A stretch of DNA of 64,000 nt from Lycium barbarum (GCF_019175385.1 NC_083338.1:88247777-88311776); one strand, 5' to 3'; positions 11,571-23,053 are shown, numbered from the stretch's first letter. The notes: generated by a model not told the origin, from the sequence alone. Program-made: numbers and translations.

Positions 11571-12315
11571 CGAGGACATAATTCATCTTCTAAGCGTACC
11601 AAAATAGAGTGAACTTTTGGTTTAGTCAAGTTTACTTCCACTCTCACTTTTGTCACGTTACGTCGCGTCTTATGATATGTAGCTAGATCCATAGTTAGAG
11701 GAGTACCTAAGGGAGCAACAATTTGCTTGACATTATTGTATGAAAATGAAATGGTAACTCTGGCAACAAAACCCAAATTGGTATAATTGGAAAATCCTTC
11801 TCCGTTTGAAATTCGGAGTCCATTTCTCAATCCACATAACTTTTATTCAAGTTCAATTGATTTTTGTACCATGTAGTATTAAAATCATGCTTAATAGAGA
11901 AATCTAAAAACACAGTACGATAATCATAAACACCAAACTTAACATTACATCTTACAGTAACCTTCTCATCAAATTTTAATATGATCTTTTATATCTAAGG
12001 CCGGGTCTATATGAATTTTTCCTCGAGAATGAACTTACATTATTCAGCCATAACCCCATAATAGTCACTTGATTTGAAGATAATCGCTGGCATGCCGTTA
12101 TGAGTAGTATATTGAGCCTTAACATCAAGATTTCCATATCGATTTTTGGTGCGGCTCGACATAGGTGGAACTTGAATTGCTTTCGTATAGTTGATTGTTT
12201 GTGGAATTGATTCAGCCTCAGTGTTCGCATTAGCTGTAGGTGTTTGATTCTCTGTTGGACGTGCTGGTTCCGACCCTGCCGACGTCCCAGGGGATGTAGC
12301 TTGATGCTCAGTCAC
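11245..12315 (-). pseudogene. ORF1 of a second, older LINE (5' part, frameshifted)
   Basis: From MTEHQATSPGTSAGSEPARP at 12315 the minus strand encodes an ORF1 of a different LINE lineage: a Pro/Thr/Ala-rich N-terminus, then GMPAIIFKSSDYYG. After a frame break come KFDEKVTVRCNVKFGVYDYR and a second shifted segment (QIVAPLGTPLTMDLATYHKT), which aligns by eye with the DUF4283/zf-CCHC_4 junction of the neighbouring LINE ([19 protein letters not shown]). A (TA)n tract has expanded inside it, and a Lys-rich tail runs into the TSD at 11244. The remainder lies at 2338-2612, separated by the younger LINE. At least two frameshifts; inactive. Confidence 0.75.
11527..11568. repeat. (AT)n microsatellite
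   Basis: About 21 AT units inside the older LINE's ORF1, where they read as an artificial Ile-Tyr run. Confidence 0.95.
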
Positions 12316-12938
12316 AAAGAATAGAGGAAATATTACCGTTAATAACTAACGTCTAAAAATTGTGTGAAGAGTGTTTTTAAGAATTTCCAGAGTGAGGACC
12401 CATCTAGTAATATTTTCTTCAATTTAATTTATGTAGCAATGGTTTAATATTTTTTTTTAAAATAAAAAATAAAAAAATTTAGGACTTGTGAATTGATATA
12501 TTCATGAAATTTCTATGCTCTTTCTACAAAGATAAAAAGCTTAATACATCAGCGACCATTAAACTTGGTAATACATTTATTCGACACACAAAATATAGTT
12601 TGTTTTAGTTATGCATCTGAACACATGATAAAATGTTAACGGTAAATACTTTCGATTCAAAACTTGAAAAAAGCCTTTTGTAGTTTTCTCAATCGTCTAT
12701 AGGTTGTTAAGTTAACCACACAAACTATGTCATCTCTTTTAATTATAAGCCTAAGTAAGTCATAAAATCTCAAGCTTGTTTCAATTGAGAAGGTGACATG
12801 TTCTATGCGATTAATCTAACTATTTGTAGATGTTTGAGTACATGCATAACAAAAAATTAGATAAGCGAAAGTGTCTAATAGAAATATTATCATGTGTTCA
12901 AATATTTAAGATAAAATTTATTCAATGGGCAAATAAAA
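12316..12938. other. AT-rich non-coding stretch
   Basis: Between the older LINE's ORF1 start and the chromovirus LTR. The first part may be that LINE's 5' UTR. The rest is AT-rich with no ORF, repeat or RNA gene that I can support. Confidence 0.5.
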
Positions 12939-13041
12939 TGTCACGACCCAGCCTCGTGGGCCATGACTAGTGCCCGAGCTGGACACCCATATGTACCTGT
13001 CAGACATAATCGGACTGATACTATAGGTCCTCAATCAATCA

Positions 13042-13200
13042 CATCGTAATAACATACGCAAGCCGACGAGGCTACCACTATATATATCATTATACTACGC
13101 AAGCCGACAAGGCTGCCACTACATATCAGTATATTACGCAAGCCGACATGCTGCCACTACAAAACGATAATATATGCAAGCCGGCAAGGCTGCTACCACG
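13042..13200. repeat. Degenerate tandem repeat, about 40-bp unit, in LTR
   Basis: Four copies of ACGCAAGCCGACAAGGCTGC followed by cactac/tatatca spacers. Similar copies lie at 20580-20664 and 30739-30800 in the other LTR; the inner element inserted within this array. Confidence 0.8.
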
Positions 13201-13442
13201 ACAGAACATCCACAATAACTATATAGACACAGCTGATCAAATCTGTACACAACCCATATACATGTCTACAGACCTCTAAGAGTATCAACAGTGAAATATG
13301 ACGGGACATGGCTCCGTCGTACCCCTGGACAAACATATATATATACATAAGAAGGTATGGAGCACTCCAAAACAGCTGAATAGAAGTCCTAAGCTGGCGA
13401 ATCACCAAAGCGAGTATCTACACCTGCGGGCATGAAACGCAG

Positions 13443-13461
13443 CCCCCCCCCCCCCCCCCCC
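13443..13461. repeat. C19 homopolymer (G19 in element sense)
   Basis: A run of 19 C. In the element's sense it is the expanded 3' arm of the second hairpin (CCCCC-TTTCTTC-GGGGG...). The matching run in the other LTR (31082-31097) has 16. Confidence 0.95.
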
Positions 13462-13473
13462 GAAGAAAGGGGG

Positions 13474-13494
13474 TCAGTACGAGATATGTACTGA
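13474..13494 (-). promoter_or_regulatory. Conserved LTR double-hairpin module (hairpin 1)
   Basis: TCAGTAC-N7-GTACTGA, 7-bp perfect stem with loop ATATCTC on the minus strand. It is followed by CCCCC-TTTCTTC-GGGGG, the second hairpin. About 535 bp from the LTR 3' end. Confidence 0.7.
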
Positions 13495-15275
13495 GTATGT
13501 AAAGCATGAAATACAGTAAAGAGGTTTATAACCGAAATAGGGAGTGCAGGAAACAAGTACAATGTCCAGAATACCAAAACACTTGCCTTTTGAAACATAA
13601 GTCATGCAAGTCAATATCATATATCATACCCGACCCATTATGGGACTCGGTGAATAAAGTCATCATATGCCCTCCTGGCCGCCATAACATATCATCATAT
13701 CATCATATCATATATATATACCGTACCCGGCCCTCTAGTGAGGGACTCGGTGAACAATGCAGTGAAACTGTGCACGATAACATACCCGGCCCGGGACTCG
13801 GTGAAAGACATATTGAGGCATGCATGAGCAGAGTAGTGAGCAACCATATGCAATTTAAATCATTATCAAGACTCAAACAGAATGAGAAGAAGAGATTAAC
13901 ACCTGAGTATCAGTAGCGACAATCATATTAAGTATCCCTCGAATGTCATTATAGATCATATCAAAAGAGCCTTAGGAATCGTAGACATGAATACAAAATA
14001 GCTTATAAAAGTCGAGGATATTAATTGCCGCAGAGTCTCTAAGAACAGGACTCATAAATCACACTCGAAACTTAGGAATAGAATTACCCCAAAGCTCATA
14101 TCATTCATCACTTAAATCTAAGACATGCCAAAAGAAAGAAGGGACAGCTTCACATACCTATTAACGACTATTCGCCAATCCATTCGCTTTTAGCCTATTT
14201 AATATAAGAGTAACGTTATCGTTAGTAACTATACGTTTTAGTTCGTAAATCCGTAGCCCATCACTTATAGAACTTATTCTTTAACTTATACACTCTCGTT
14301 TAGGGTTTTTCATTAGTTAAAGACTTAACGAAAATCGAGCAGCATTTCCCCTATATATTCGCCTAACCCGAATTTCCAATTACCCTCCTGTTAACACAGA
14401 AATACCAACAAAAACATATGGACATAGTCATATCTTCAATCCTTTCAATTTGACAAGGATAACAACATGTTCGTAACAACACAACTTTAACCTTAACTAT
14501 CTAATCCTTTCATTCTTTTACCATATAATCCATGATAACAACAACCATAATGCAACTTAAAAATTAATTCTACATGCCTAATTAGAACAGCCCTCTACAC
14601 AGCTCAATTTACACATTAACATCACCACACATAACTCCTTACATTCATCACACACCCACCAATTTATTCAAGTTTAAATCACCTCCAAAACGTGTATAAA
14701 AAGATTAAATCTTACCTTAATAAACTTGGCTCCTTAACCTTGCTAATCGCTTGGATGTTTACAACAAATTGACACTTTAATTCCTCTCTTCTTCATGCTC
14801 TTTCTCGGCTGGAATTGCCATGGCCGAATGCCTCTCTCCCTCTCTAACTTTGCTTCTTTCTCCTTCTAACTCTTTGCTTAGAATGAAATGAATTTATGAT
14901 AAATCAACTGTTCATCAAAGCTTGGTCTTATATGCTGCCCCTAGGCCTTCCACGTGCCCCCTCATGGTGAGTCATTATGTTGTTTTAATTAATTAATTTT
15001 TTTTAACAACAAATCAGGTGGGGCCCACTAATTATATAATTGGTTAACTTAATTAATCTTAATTAATCACTAATCTTCACTTAATAATCCAATTATAATT
15101 AATTAGTCCCTAATTTCTAATAATATTTTTACACTAAATAAAATTTGTAAAAATTTATGTTCTAATTAAAATTGAAAGTTAAAGGTTCCTATTTCGTATC
15201 CGAAAATGATCTCGTCTTTAACTTGAGTCGATTCTCTTGCGAATAACTCGACGTATATAAATACGGGATATAACA

Positions 15276-15292
15276 TCCTTCCCCCCTTTAGA
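15276..15292 (-). other. Polypurine tract of outer chromovirus
   Basis: Minus strand CTAAAGGGGGGAAGGA ends directly at the 3' LTR. It primes plus-strand DNA synthesis in LTR retrotransposons. Confidence 0.85.
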
Positions 15293-15388
15293 ACATTCTT
15301 CCTCGAATGTTGAATTGGTCCCGTAAGGTTTTATATGAATTTTGGGGAAGTCTCCCTTATCGTTATAACATATAGTTTCATCGGTCAA

Positions 15389-18300
15389 TCAATATAATTG
15401 AGTGAGAAGTTTAGGTTTACCTATAGGCATAGGGAACAAGTAAGGGTACTTATTCTTCATATCCTCCTCGGCTTCCCAGGTCATTTCTTCTCTATTGTTG
15501 TTTCGCCATAATACTTTGATAGAAGCCACGTCTTTGGTTCGCAATCTCCTAATCTGCCGATCAAGTATGGCTATAGGCTGCTCCTCGTAGGATAACTCCT
15601 CTGTCAGCTGGACATCATCTACGTGAAATACTCTGGAAGGATCACCTATACATTTGCAAAGCATTGACACGTGAAAGACTGGATGTACTGCTTCCAAATC
15701 AGACGGTAGGTCCAACTCGTAGGCAACCCGGCCTACCCTACGGATAATCTGATAAGGCCCAATGTACCTCGGGCTTAGCTTCCCTTTCTTGCCGAATCTC
15801 GTGACACCCTTCATGGGTGACACCTTCAAGAACACCCAATCACCAACCTGAAATTCTAAGTGTCGACGTCGATTATCTGCATATGATTTCTGTCGGCTTT
15901 GGGCTGCCATTAATCTTTCCTGAATAAGCTTCACTTTATCAACAGCCTGCTGAACCATATTTGGGCCTATTAATTTGGTCTCACAAACATCAAACCAGCC
16001 AATAGGTGATCTGCACTTCCTCCCATACAAGACCTCATACGACGCCATCTGAATAATCGAATGGTAGCTGTTATTATAGGCAAACTCAATAAGTGGCAAA
16101 TGATCATCCCAGCTACCCCCTAAAATCAATAATACAGGCCCGTAACATATCTTGTAGTGTCTGAATAGTACGCTCGGCCTGTCCGTCAGTCTGAGGATGG
16201 AATGCTGTACTAAGACTCACTTGTGTCCCCAATCCCTCTTGGAAGGATCTCCAGAAGTCAGCTGTAAACTGGGCTCCTCTATCGGAGATGATCGCTGTGG
16301 GAATCCCGTGCAGTCTCACTATCTCCTTGAGGTATAACCTAGCATAATCCTCAGCTGAATAAGTAGTCCTGACTGGAAGAAAGTGGGCTGATTTTGTCAA
16401 CCTATCAACGATAACCCAAATAGAGTCATATCTTCGCGGAGTGCGAGGTAAACCTGTGAAGAAGTCCATATTAATTACCTCTCATTTCCAGGTTGGAATC
16501 TCTATCTCCTGTAATAATCCACCGGGCTTTTGGTGCTCGACCTTAACCTGTTGACAATTCGGGCACTGAGCAACAAACTCCGCTATATCCTTTTTCATGC
16601 CATCCCACCAATACAAATATCTGAGGTCATGATACATCTTCGTTGACCCTGGATGAACAGAATAACGGGCATAGTGTGCCTCCCCCATAACCTGTCGCCG
16701 TAACCCTGCAACCTCAGGTACACATAATCTGCCTCTGTATCGTAGCACTCCATCAGGTGCAACTTTGAATGGAGTCTCCTCCTTTTGAAGAGCTACATCT
16801 CTATAATGTATAAGAACAGGGTCCTCGTACTGGAGTCTCTTTACCTCTTCAATGATAGAGGATTCAGCAACTCCTCGAATAGAAACTCCGCCATCATCAG
16901 AATCATCCAAACGGACTCCAAGATTAGCTAATTGGAAAATCTCATGAATTATCTCCTTCCGTTCTGGTTGTACATCTGCCAAGCTGCCCATAGATTTACG
17001 GCTGAGTGCATCTGCTACAACATTTGCTTTCCCTGGGTGGTATAGAATGTCAACATCATAGTCCTTCAGTAACTCTAGCCACCGCCTCTGCCGCAAATTC
17101 AGCTCCTTCTGCTTAAAGATGTATTGGAGACTCTTATGATCTGTATAACTATTAACATGCACGCCATATAAATAGTTTCTCCATATCTTCAAGGCATGAA
17201 TCACCGCTGCTAACTCCAGATCATGAGTGGGATAATTTCTTTCGTGCTTTCTGAGCTGTCGGGAGGCATAGGCTATAACTCTTCCATGCTGCATCAACAC
17301 ACAACCTAGCCCAACGCCTGAGGCATCACAATAAATAACATAGCCATCTGGCCCCTCAGGAAGTGTTAGAACTAGAGCAGTAGTCAACTTATCCTTCAAT
17401 AATTGGAAGTTTCACTCAAAAGCATCGGTCCACTAAAACTTGACTCCCTTCTGTGTTAGCCTTGTTAAAGGCGCTGAAATTGAGGCAAATTTCTCTACGA
17501 ACCTCCTGTAATACCCTGCTAGCCCCAGAAAACTGCGTACCTCAGTAGGAGTCGTAGGTCTGGGCCAAGTCTTCACCGCCTCAATCTTCTGTGAGTCTAC
17601 CCGAATACCATCAGCTCCAATAATATGCCCCAAGAATGCTACTGAAGTCAGCCAGAATTCACACTTAGAAAATTTAGCATACAGCTTCTGGCGCTGGAGC
17701 ACTCTAAGTACCGCCCTCAGATGGTCCGCATGCTCCTCTTCTGATCGTGAGTAGGCCAGAATATCATCAATAAATACAATCACAAACATATCCATAAATG
17801 GCTTGAATACTCGGTTTATCAAGTCCATAAATACTGCTGGAGCATTGGTCAGCCCAAAAGACATCACCCTAAACTCATAATGCCCGTATCGGGTCCTGAA
17901 TGCAGTCTTCGAAATATCTGCCTCCTTTACCCGCACCTGGTGATAGCCTGACCGCAAGTCTATCTTCGAGAAACACTTAGCACCCTGCAACTGGTCAAAT
18001 AAATCATCAATTCTGGGGAGGGGATATCTATTTTTTATCGTCACTTTATTCAGCTGCCTATAATCGATACACATCCGCAGAGACCCATCTTTCTTTCTCA
18101 CAAATAATACCGGTGCTCCCCAAGGTGATGTACTTGGCCTGATGAAGCCCCTTTCTAATAAATCTCTCAGTTTCTCCTTGAACTCTTTCAGTTCTGCAGG
18201 TGCCATCCTATAAGGAGGAATAGATATGGGCTGAGTATCTGGCAGCACATCTATAGTAAACTCTATCTCCCGCTCAGGAGGAAGACCTGGAAGTTCATCT

Positions 18301-18860
18301 GGAAATACATCTGGAAACTCGCTAACTATCGGCACTGACTGAAGAGTCGGCGCCTCTGCCTTCAGGTCATGCACCCGAACCAGATGATAAATATAACCCT
18401 TTCTTACCATCTTCTTTGCCTTGAGGTATGAAATAAACTTACCCCTCGGCGATGCTGTATTTCCCATCCACTCTATAATTGGCTCTCTTGGGAACTGAAA
18501 TCGGACTATCTTGCCTCTACAATCAACGTTAGCATAACAAGAAGCTAACCAATCCATACCCATAATAACATCAAACTCAGTCATATCTAGCTCTATCAAA
18601 CCTGCCTTGGTGCAACGACTATATATAATCACCGAACAATCTCTATATACTTGCCTTGCTATGACAGAATCTCTTACCGGTGTAGCTACCTCAAATGGTT
18701 CTATCGATTCAGGTTTTATCCTAATTCTACTAGCAACAAAGGGGGATATATACGATAATGTAGAGCCTGGGTCTATCAATGCATACACGTCTCGAGAGAA
18801 AATCGATAGTATACCTGTAACCACATTTGGTAACGCCTCCTGATCCTGTCTACTAGCCAA
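15389..18860 (-). pseudogene. Pol of outer chromovirus: protease-RT-RNase H-integrase-chromodomain (broken)
   Basis: Reading from 18860: an aspartic protease with [10 protein letters not shown] (18771-18773 is the Asp; DPG rather than the usual DTG/DSG). RT has [45 protein letters not shown] and the catalytic FIDD at 17763-17774. RNase H has [15 protein letters not shown] and [11 protein letters not shown]. Integrase has an H-x-C-x2-C zinc region (CPNCQQVK) and the DDE residues in MDFFTGLP, IISDRGAQFT and [12 protein letters not shown] chromodomain-like tail (VASIKVLWRNNNREEMTWEA) ends at 15389. One frame continues upstream into gag. Stops sit at 17433, 17412 and 16482 (lowest base); a frameshift lies at about 16113-16129. 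It would cut Gag-Pol, copy RNA and integrate DNA, but is inactive. Confidence 0.92.
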
Positions 18861-18941
18861 AGCATATATGCGGTTTGAAGGACCGCTAGAACTAGAAGCT
18901 CCGCCACGACCTCTACCATGGCCTGCTGGTACCTGAACACC

Positions 18942-20261
18942 CTACCCCATAGGGCGTATAGCTACAGAAGAAGATAAACCAGCAACCGACCCAGTGGGCT
19001 GAACCCTACCACCTGAACAACCCCCATATGGACACTCTCTCATAATATGGCCTTGACGGCCGCAAGAAAAGCAAGCACCTATAACGAGATGGCATTCCCC
19101 AGAATGAGGCCTACCACACCGAGAGCACCGAGGCAAAGGTGGCCTCGACTGACTGAAACCTCTGTTCATCTGCGAACCCGAAGCCTTGGAACTCTGACCG
19201 GCCCCTGAATACCCTGTGCTGTCAAACCTTCTACCTGTAAACTGTGGAGGTGCACTCTGTGCTGGTTGGGACGGATATCTAATATGCTGCTGAGGCATCC
19301 CGCCTTGAAACTCGCCAGGATAGCCAGCCGATCTGGCCCTCTTATGCTGGCCTCTATCATAATCTCTATTTGGTTGGCATCCTCTGTGTCGATCCTCTAC
19401 CCCCTGTGCATATGCCTGTAACCGAGCAATATCCATACCTGGCTGAAGAGCCACTGCCATACAATCATCAACCAAATAACGATCTAACACCATCACATAC
19501 CGATGCACTCTATCCGCCATATCAGCTACAATAGTGGGTGCATATCTAGCCAACGAGTCAAACTCTAGGCTATACTCTCGAACACTCCTGCCCCTCTGCC
19601 TCAACTGTAGGAATCTATCAACTCTAGCTCGCCGCATCTCTGGAGGCAGAAAATGGCCAAGGAAGGCCTCCACAAACTCATCCCATACTGCTGGAGGAGC
19701 ATCCTCTCCCCTAGACAACTCCCACGACTCATACCAATTGACAGCCATATCCCGCAATCGATACGAAGCTAACTCAACAGACTTAGTCTCAGAAGCCTTA
19801 ATTATCCGCAACGTACACTGTATCTGCCGAACGAACTCCTGCGGGTCATCCTCGGGCTTCGACCCGAAAAACTCTGGAGGATTACAGCTTAGGAAGTCAC
19901 GGGCTCTCAAACTGTCATGTCTATCCGTCTGGTCGACCCCTAATCCATGCCTGCGAGCCTACCCTGCCACTAATCTGGTGAGCAACTGAACTGCATCTCT
20001 CATAGCTCTATCCTCCGCCCCTGGCTGAGGAGCTGGAGGCTCAGCTGCTGGGACCTCAATGGCTGGCAGTGGATCCGCCCCCTGACCCGGAGCTGTCGCT
20101 AGCCTAGGTTCCTCTGAAAGTTGCGGTGTAGAAGAACTCGCGGACTGGAGCACAACCTCAGGCATAATCTGGGCACGGGCCCTAGTAACTCTCCGTGTCT
20201 GGCTAGTATCCCCTGCTACTGATTTGCCCTTCTGGGCAGCTGTCGCTTTCTTTGGAGGCAT
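18942..20261 (-). pseudogene. Gag of outer chromovirus (one internal stop)
   Basis: The capsid/nucleocapsid protein starts at MPPKKATAAQKGKSV (20261), chosen because the inner element begins MPKKKKATAAQKGK at the matching place; an upstream in-frame ATG at 20273 exists. The capsid region has RARDFLSCNPPEFFG, VNWYESWE and REYSLEFDSLARYAP. A basic Ser/Gln/Gly-rich stretch precedes a good CCHC knuckle, CFSCGRQGHIMREC, near 19070, and a partial one before it (CSRCGRPHSGEC). In-frame stops fall at 19959-19961 (TAG) and 18942-18944 (TAG); both fit CAG to TAG changes. The frame otherwise continues into pol, so Gag and Pol were a single ORF. Confidence 0.9.
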
Positions 20262-20449
20262 AGCTGTAAACATAACAGACTGTTAGGAAGAGATAATCCT
20301 GATAATATAGCTCTATCGCACGATCTAGGATAAGAAAAAAAGATGACATCCTAAATGTCCTGTAGCTTCCTGTTTATAGATGTGGTGCACAACACACCGA
20401 TAAACAAGGCTCTACTAGACACGGTCTATAGACACTCCAAGGATGAACT

Positions 20450-20461
20450 GCTCTGATACCA
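20450..20461 (-). other. Primer-binding site (tRNA-iMet type) of outer chromovirus
   Basis: Minus strand TGGTATCAGAGC lies 4 nt inside the 5' LTR end. This is the classic initiator-Met tRNA PBS of plant LTR elements. Confidence 0.92.
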
Positions 20462-20465
20462 CTTT

Positions 20466-20664
20466 TGTCACGACCCAGCCCCGTGGGCCATGACTAGTGC
20501 CCGAGCTGGACACCCATATGTACGTGTCAAACATAATCGGAATGATACTATAGGTCCTGAATCAATCACATCGTAATAACATACGCAAGCCGACGAGGCT
20601 GCCACTGTATATATCATTATACTACACAAGCCGACAAGGCTCCCACTACATATCAGTATATTAC
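20466..20664 (-). mobile_element. 5' LTR of outer chromovirus, left part of split copy
   Basis: Plus strand TGTCACGACCCAGCCCCGTG onward, parallel to 12939. It stops at ...AGTATATTAC, where the inner element enters. It resumes after 30741 with CGCAAGCCGACAAGGCTGCC. Confidence 0.9.
20660..20664. repeat. TSD ATTAC of inner chromovirus (left)
   Basis: ATTAC precedes TGTTACACC and recurs right after ...GTGACA at 30737-30741. A perfect 5-bp TSD. Confidence 0.92.
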
Positions 20665-20973
20665 TGTTACACCTAAGAAAATTACCCATTGGCACGCAAG
20701 TGAACGAACTAGTGAGGAATGGCATTTGATGACCCTAGTTGAGATTTTAAAGATGTTAGAGATGAGGGAAGAGGATTGCCAAGAGAAGGCAAAGTATGTG
20801 ATAAGTATCGGAAAGGAATTACGAGCACCGAGTTAGCAAGGACTTGATGATGTGTTGGGAAGGAGTTATAACGTCCCTTAGATTGATAATGAAGTGTTGA
20901 ACAAGTGTTAAGAAGGATCCATAAGGTTTGGAGATCAAACGAAGAGACGAGAATCAGTGCAGTTGACTGATGG

Positions 20974-21220
20974 GTTATACGGCTCATTATACGGACCGTA
21001 TAATGGTTTACGGACCGTATAATGGACCGTAAAACCATCACAGAAAAGGTTGCTCACTGGTGGGATTTTACGGTCAGTTATACGGACCGTATAAATTTAT
21101 ACGACCCGTATAATGAACCGTAAAATGGTCACACTGAAGGGTGCAGGACAGGCTCATTTGACGATCGATTTTACGGACCGTATAATGGTTATACGGACCG
21201 TAAAATGGACCGTATAATGG
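20974..21220 (+). promoter_or_regulatory. U3 palindrome array (ACGGACCGT) upstream of TATA
   Basis: At least five copies of TTATACGGACCGTATAATGG or TTTACGGACCGTA-type palindromes. The array ends about 25 bp before the TATA-like TTAAATAAG at 21245-21253. Six LTRs in the window share this layout or parts of it. Confidence 0.65.
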
Positions 21221-21244
21221 TCCCGACAGATCAGTTGTGGATCA

Positions 21245-21253
21245 TTAAATAAG
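21245..21253 (+). promoter_or_regulatory. TATA-like box of 5' LTR
   Basis: TTAAATAAG followed by GGACCAACTTCATT, the likely U3/R start. The same string is in the 3' LTR at 28704-28712. Predicted by position only. Confidence 0.5.
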
Positions 21254-22544
21254 GGACCAACTTCATTATTTCATTTTTACATTTCATCCCCTCTCTCTAA
21301 GAACATCTCTCCACATTTATTACATAAAATTTCAAGGATTATTAGTCATCAATGACATAAATCAAGTGAATCAAGAGTAAGGAAACCCATTAAAGACCAT
21401 TCAAGTCAAGAAATCCAAATGGAGGAAAACTAAGGTTTTTGCTCAAGTGGAGTATTATCAACTAAGGCTTGTTCCTACAACATCTAAGGTAAGATTCATG
21501 ATATTTATATGTTGTTTAAGGTATTAGAGAGTTAAAATACTTGGATTGTAGAAGAGTATAGCAAAATGGGTCATGAATGATGAATAGTGACATTTTGAGA
21601 AATAGTTTGAATTGAATCATGATTGTTGTTGTGTTGTGGTATGAACGTGTTATAGATGACGTTAAGATCACGAGATAGACATTTGTATGCGAATGGATGA
21701 AATCATGTGTCATGGTCTTGAAAGTGGGAAATTGGAAGTAAATTGAGAATATGGGTAATGTGGACGATTAAAGGATATTGTTATGTTATAGTGAATGTAT
21801 TGTTGACGTTTGGTAGTTGAAATACGATATGGAGGAATGTCATATAAGTAAAGGAAATGTTGTCCGATTTTCTCTAACTTTAGCCATATGTGCTAATTAT
21901 CGATTCTAATGATTGTATGACCTTAATGAAGGTAGAAACGTTAGCATCGGAGGAGTACGTGCAAGTGTAGAATAGTTGAACGAAAAGGTATGTAAGGCTA
22001 GCCCTTCTTTCATAAGGCATGGTTCTTCGGCCAAATTTCTAAATCCTCTATACGAGTATGTTGTCTTCAAATGATTGATCTTCCGAGCTTGTAAGCTCAC
22101 GCCGGGTAGAATATATTTATATGTATGTATATGATTACGTAACGCGCGCGCACATCTGCAGATGGTACGGATAACCCTGATGCCTTGGTAGGGCCAGGTA
22201 GATATAACCTTGAGCCTTGGTTGGCCAAGTAGTATGAAACACCGAACCTTCATGGTCGGGCACGCTATGTATATATATATATATATATATATCTGTGTGT
22301 GTGTATATGCTATGTATATGACATCATTAAGAGTACGAATATGTTATGTATATGAGATGTAAATGATTATGAGGGTAATTAAGTACGGATACGGATGTAT
22401 GTATGCGGATACGCAATAGAAACGGAATATCCCTATGGAAAGCAAGTAAGTACCATGATGATGATATTATTGTCTCCCCCTCCTATGCTACTTCATATGT
22501 TGTCTATTATGTTTCTATATCGATGTTGACCATGCTTTACATAC

Positions 22545-22565
22545 TCAGTACATTCTTCGTACTGA
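22545..22565 (+). promoter_or_regulatory. Conserved LTR double-hairpin module (hairpin 1)
   Basis: TCAGTAC-ATTCTTC-GTACTGA, followed by CGTCC-TTTTGTTTGT-GGATG, where one G-T wobble replaces a pair. 484 bp before the LTR end. Confidence 0.7.
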
Positions 22566-23053
22566 CGTCCTTTTGTTTGTGGATGCTGCTTCATGCCTGC
22601 AGGTGCGCAGGGAGACAAGCCTGATCCATAGTAGCTTTCTCAGAGATTTTATTGCAGAGCTCCATTTCATTCGGAGCCATAGCTTTTGGGTACTTATTAT
22701 TTTGTGTATATAATTATGGGCATAGCGGGATCCTGTTCCGCTCATGTGTTATGCCATACTCTCCTTAGAGGCTCGTAGTCATGTGTATATGGTTAGATAT
22801 GTCTGGCCTTGTCGGCCTATGTTTTGTATATCATTTTGTTAGCCTTGTCGGCTCATGTATGTTGATGTGGCATAGATGCCTATGATGACATATAGATGTT
22901 GTTGTCCAAATGGGACTAGTTTGATAAATGAATGGAAGTGTATGTTTAATTATGTGGCTCACCTAGATGCAAGCATAAGTGTAAGCTAAGGGGTGCCCGG
23001 GTGGACTAGCACCGGGTGCTCGTCGCGGCCCCCTAGTCGGGTCGTGACAAAAG

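Larger units (their letters stand above)
12939..15275 (-). mobile_element. 3' LTR of outer chromovirus
   Basis: It runs from TGTCACGACC on the plus strand to ATATAACA at 15275 (TG...CA on both strands). It is 2337 bp long and matches the split 5' LTR over its length. It contains the 40-bp tandem repeats, a C19 run, the double hairpin and an AT-rich U3 with no ORF. Short ORFs here (13193, 13389, 13506) are LTR shadows. Confidence 0.92.
20665..23049 (+). mobile_element. 5' LTR of inner chromovirus
   Basis: TGTTACACC...GGGTCGTGACA, 2385 bp. Compared with the 3' LTR it lacks 169 bp (present there at 29560-29728) and has a much shorter (TA)n tract. No ORF; the 20709-21041 and 22403-22624 frames repeat in the 3' LTR and are shadows. 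Confidence 0.93.

Noticed and set aside
13506..13916. 136-codon ORF and its partner at 31143-31511
   Set aside because: Same place in both outer LTRs. The second contains an Ile-Tyr run from (TA)n. Not a gene.
20709..21041. 110-codon minus-strand ORF, repeated nearly unchanged at 28180-28512
   Set aside because: It is duplicated because it lies in both LTRs of one element. It crosses the palindrome array and resembles no protein; LTR shadow.
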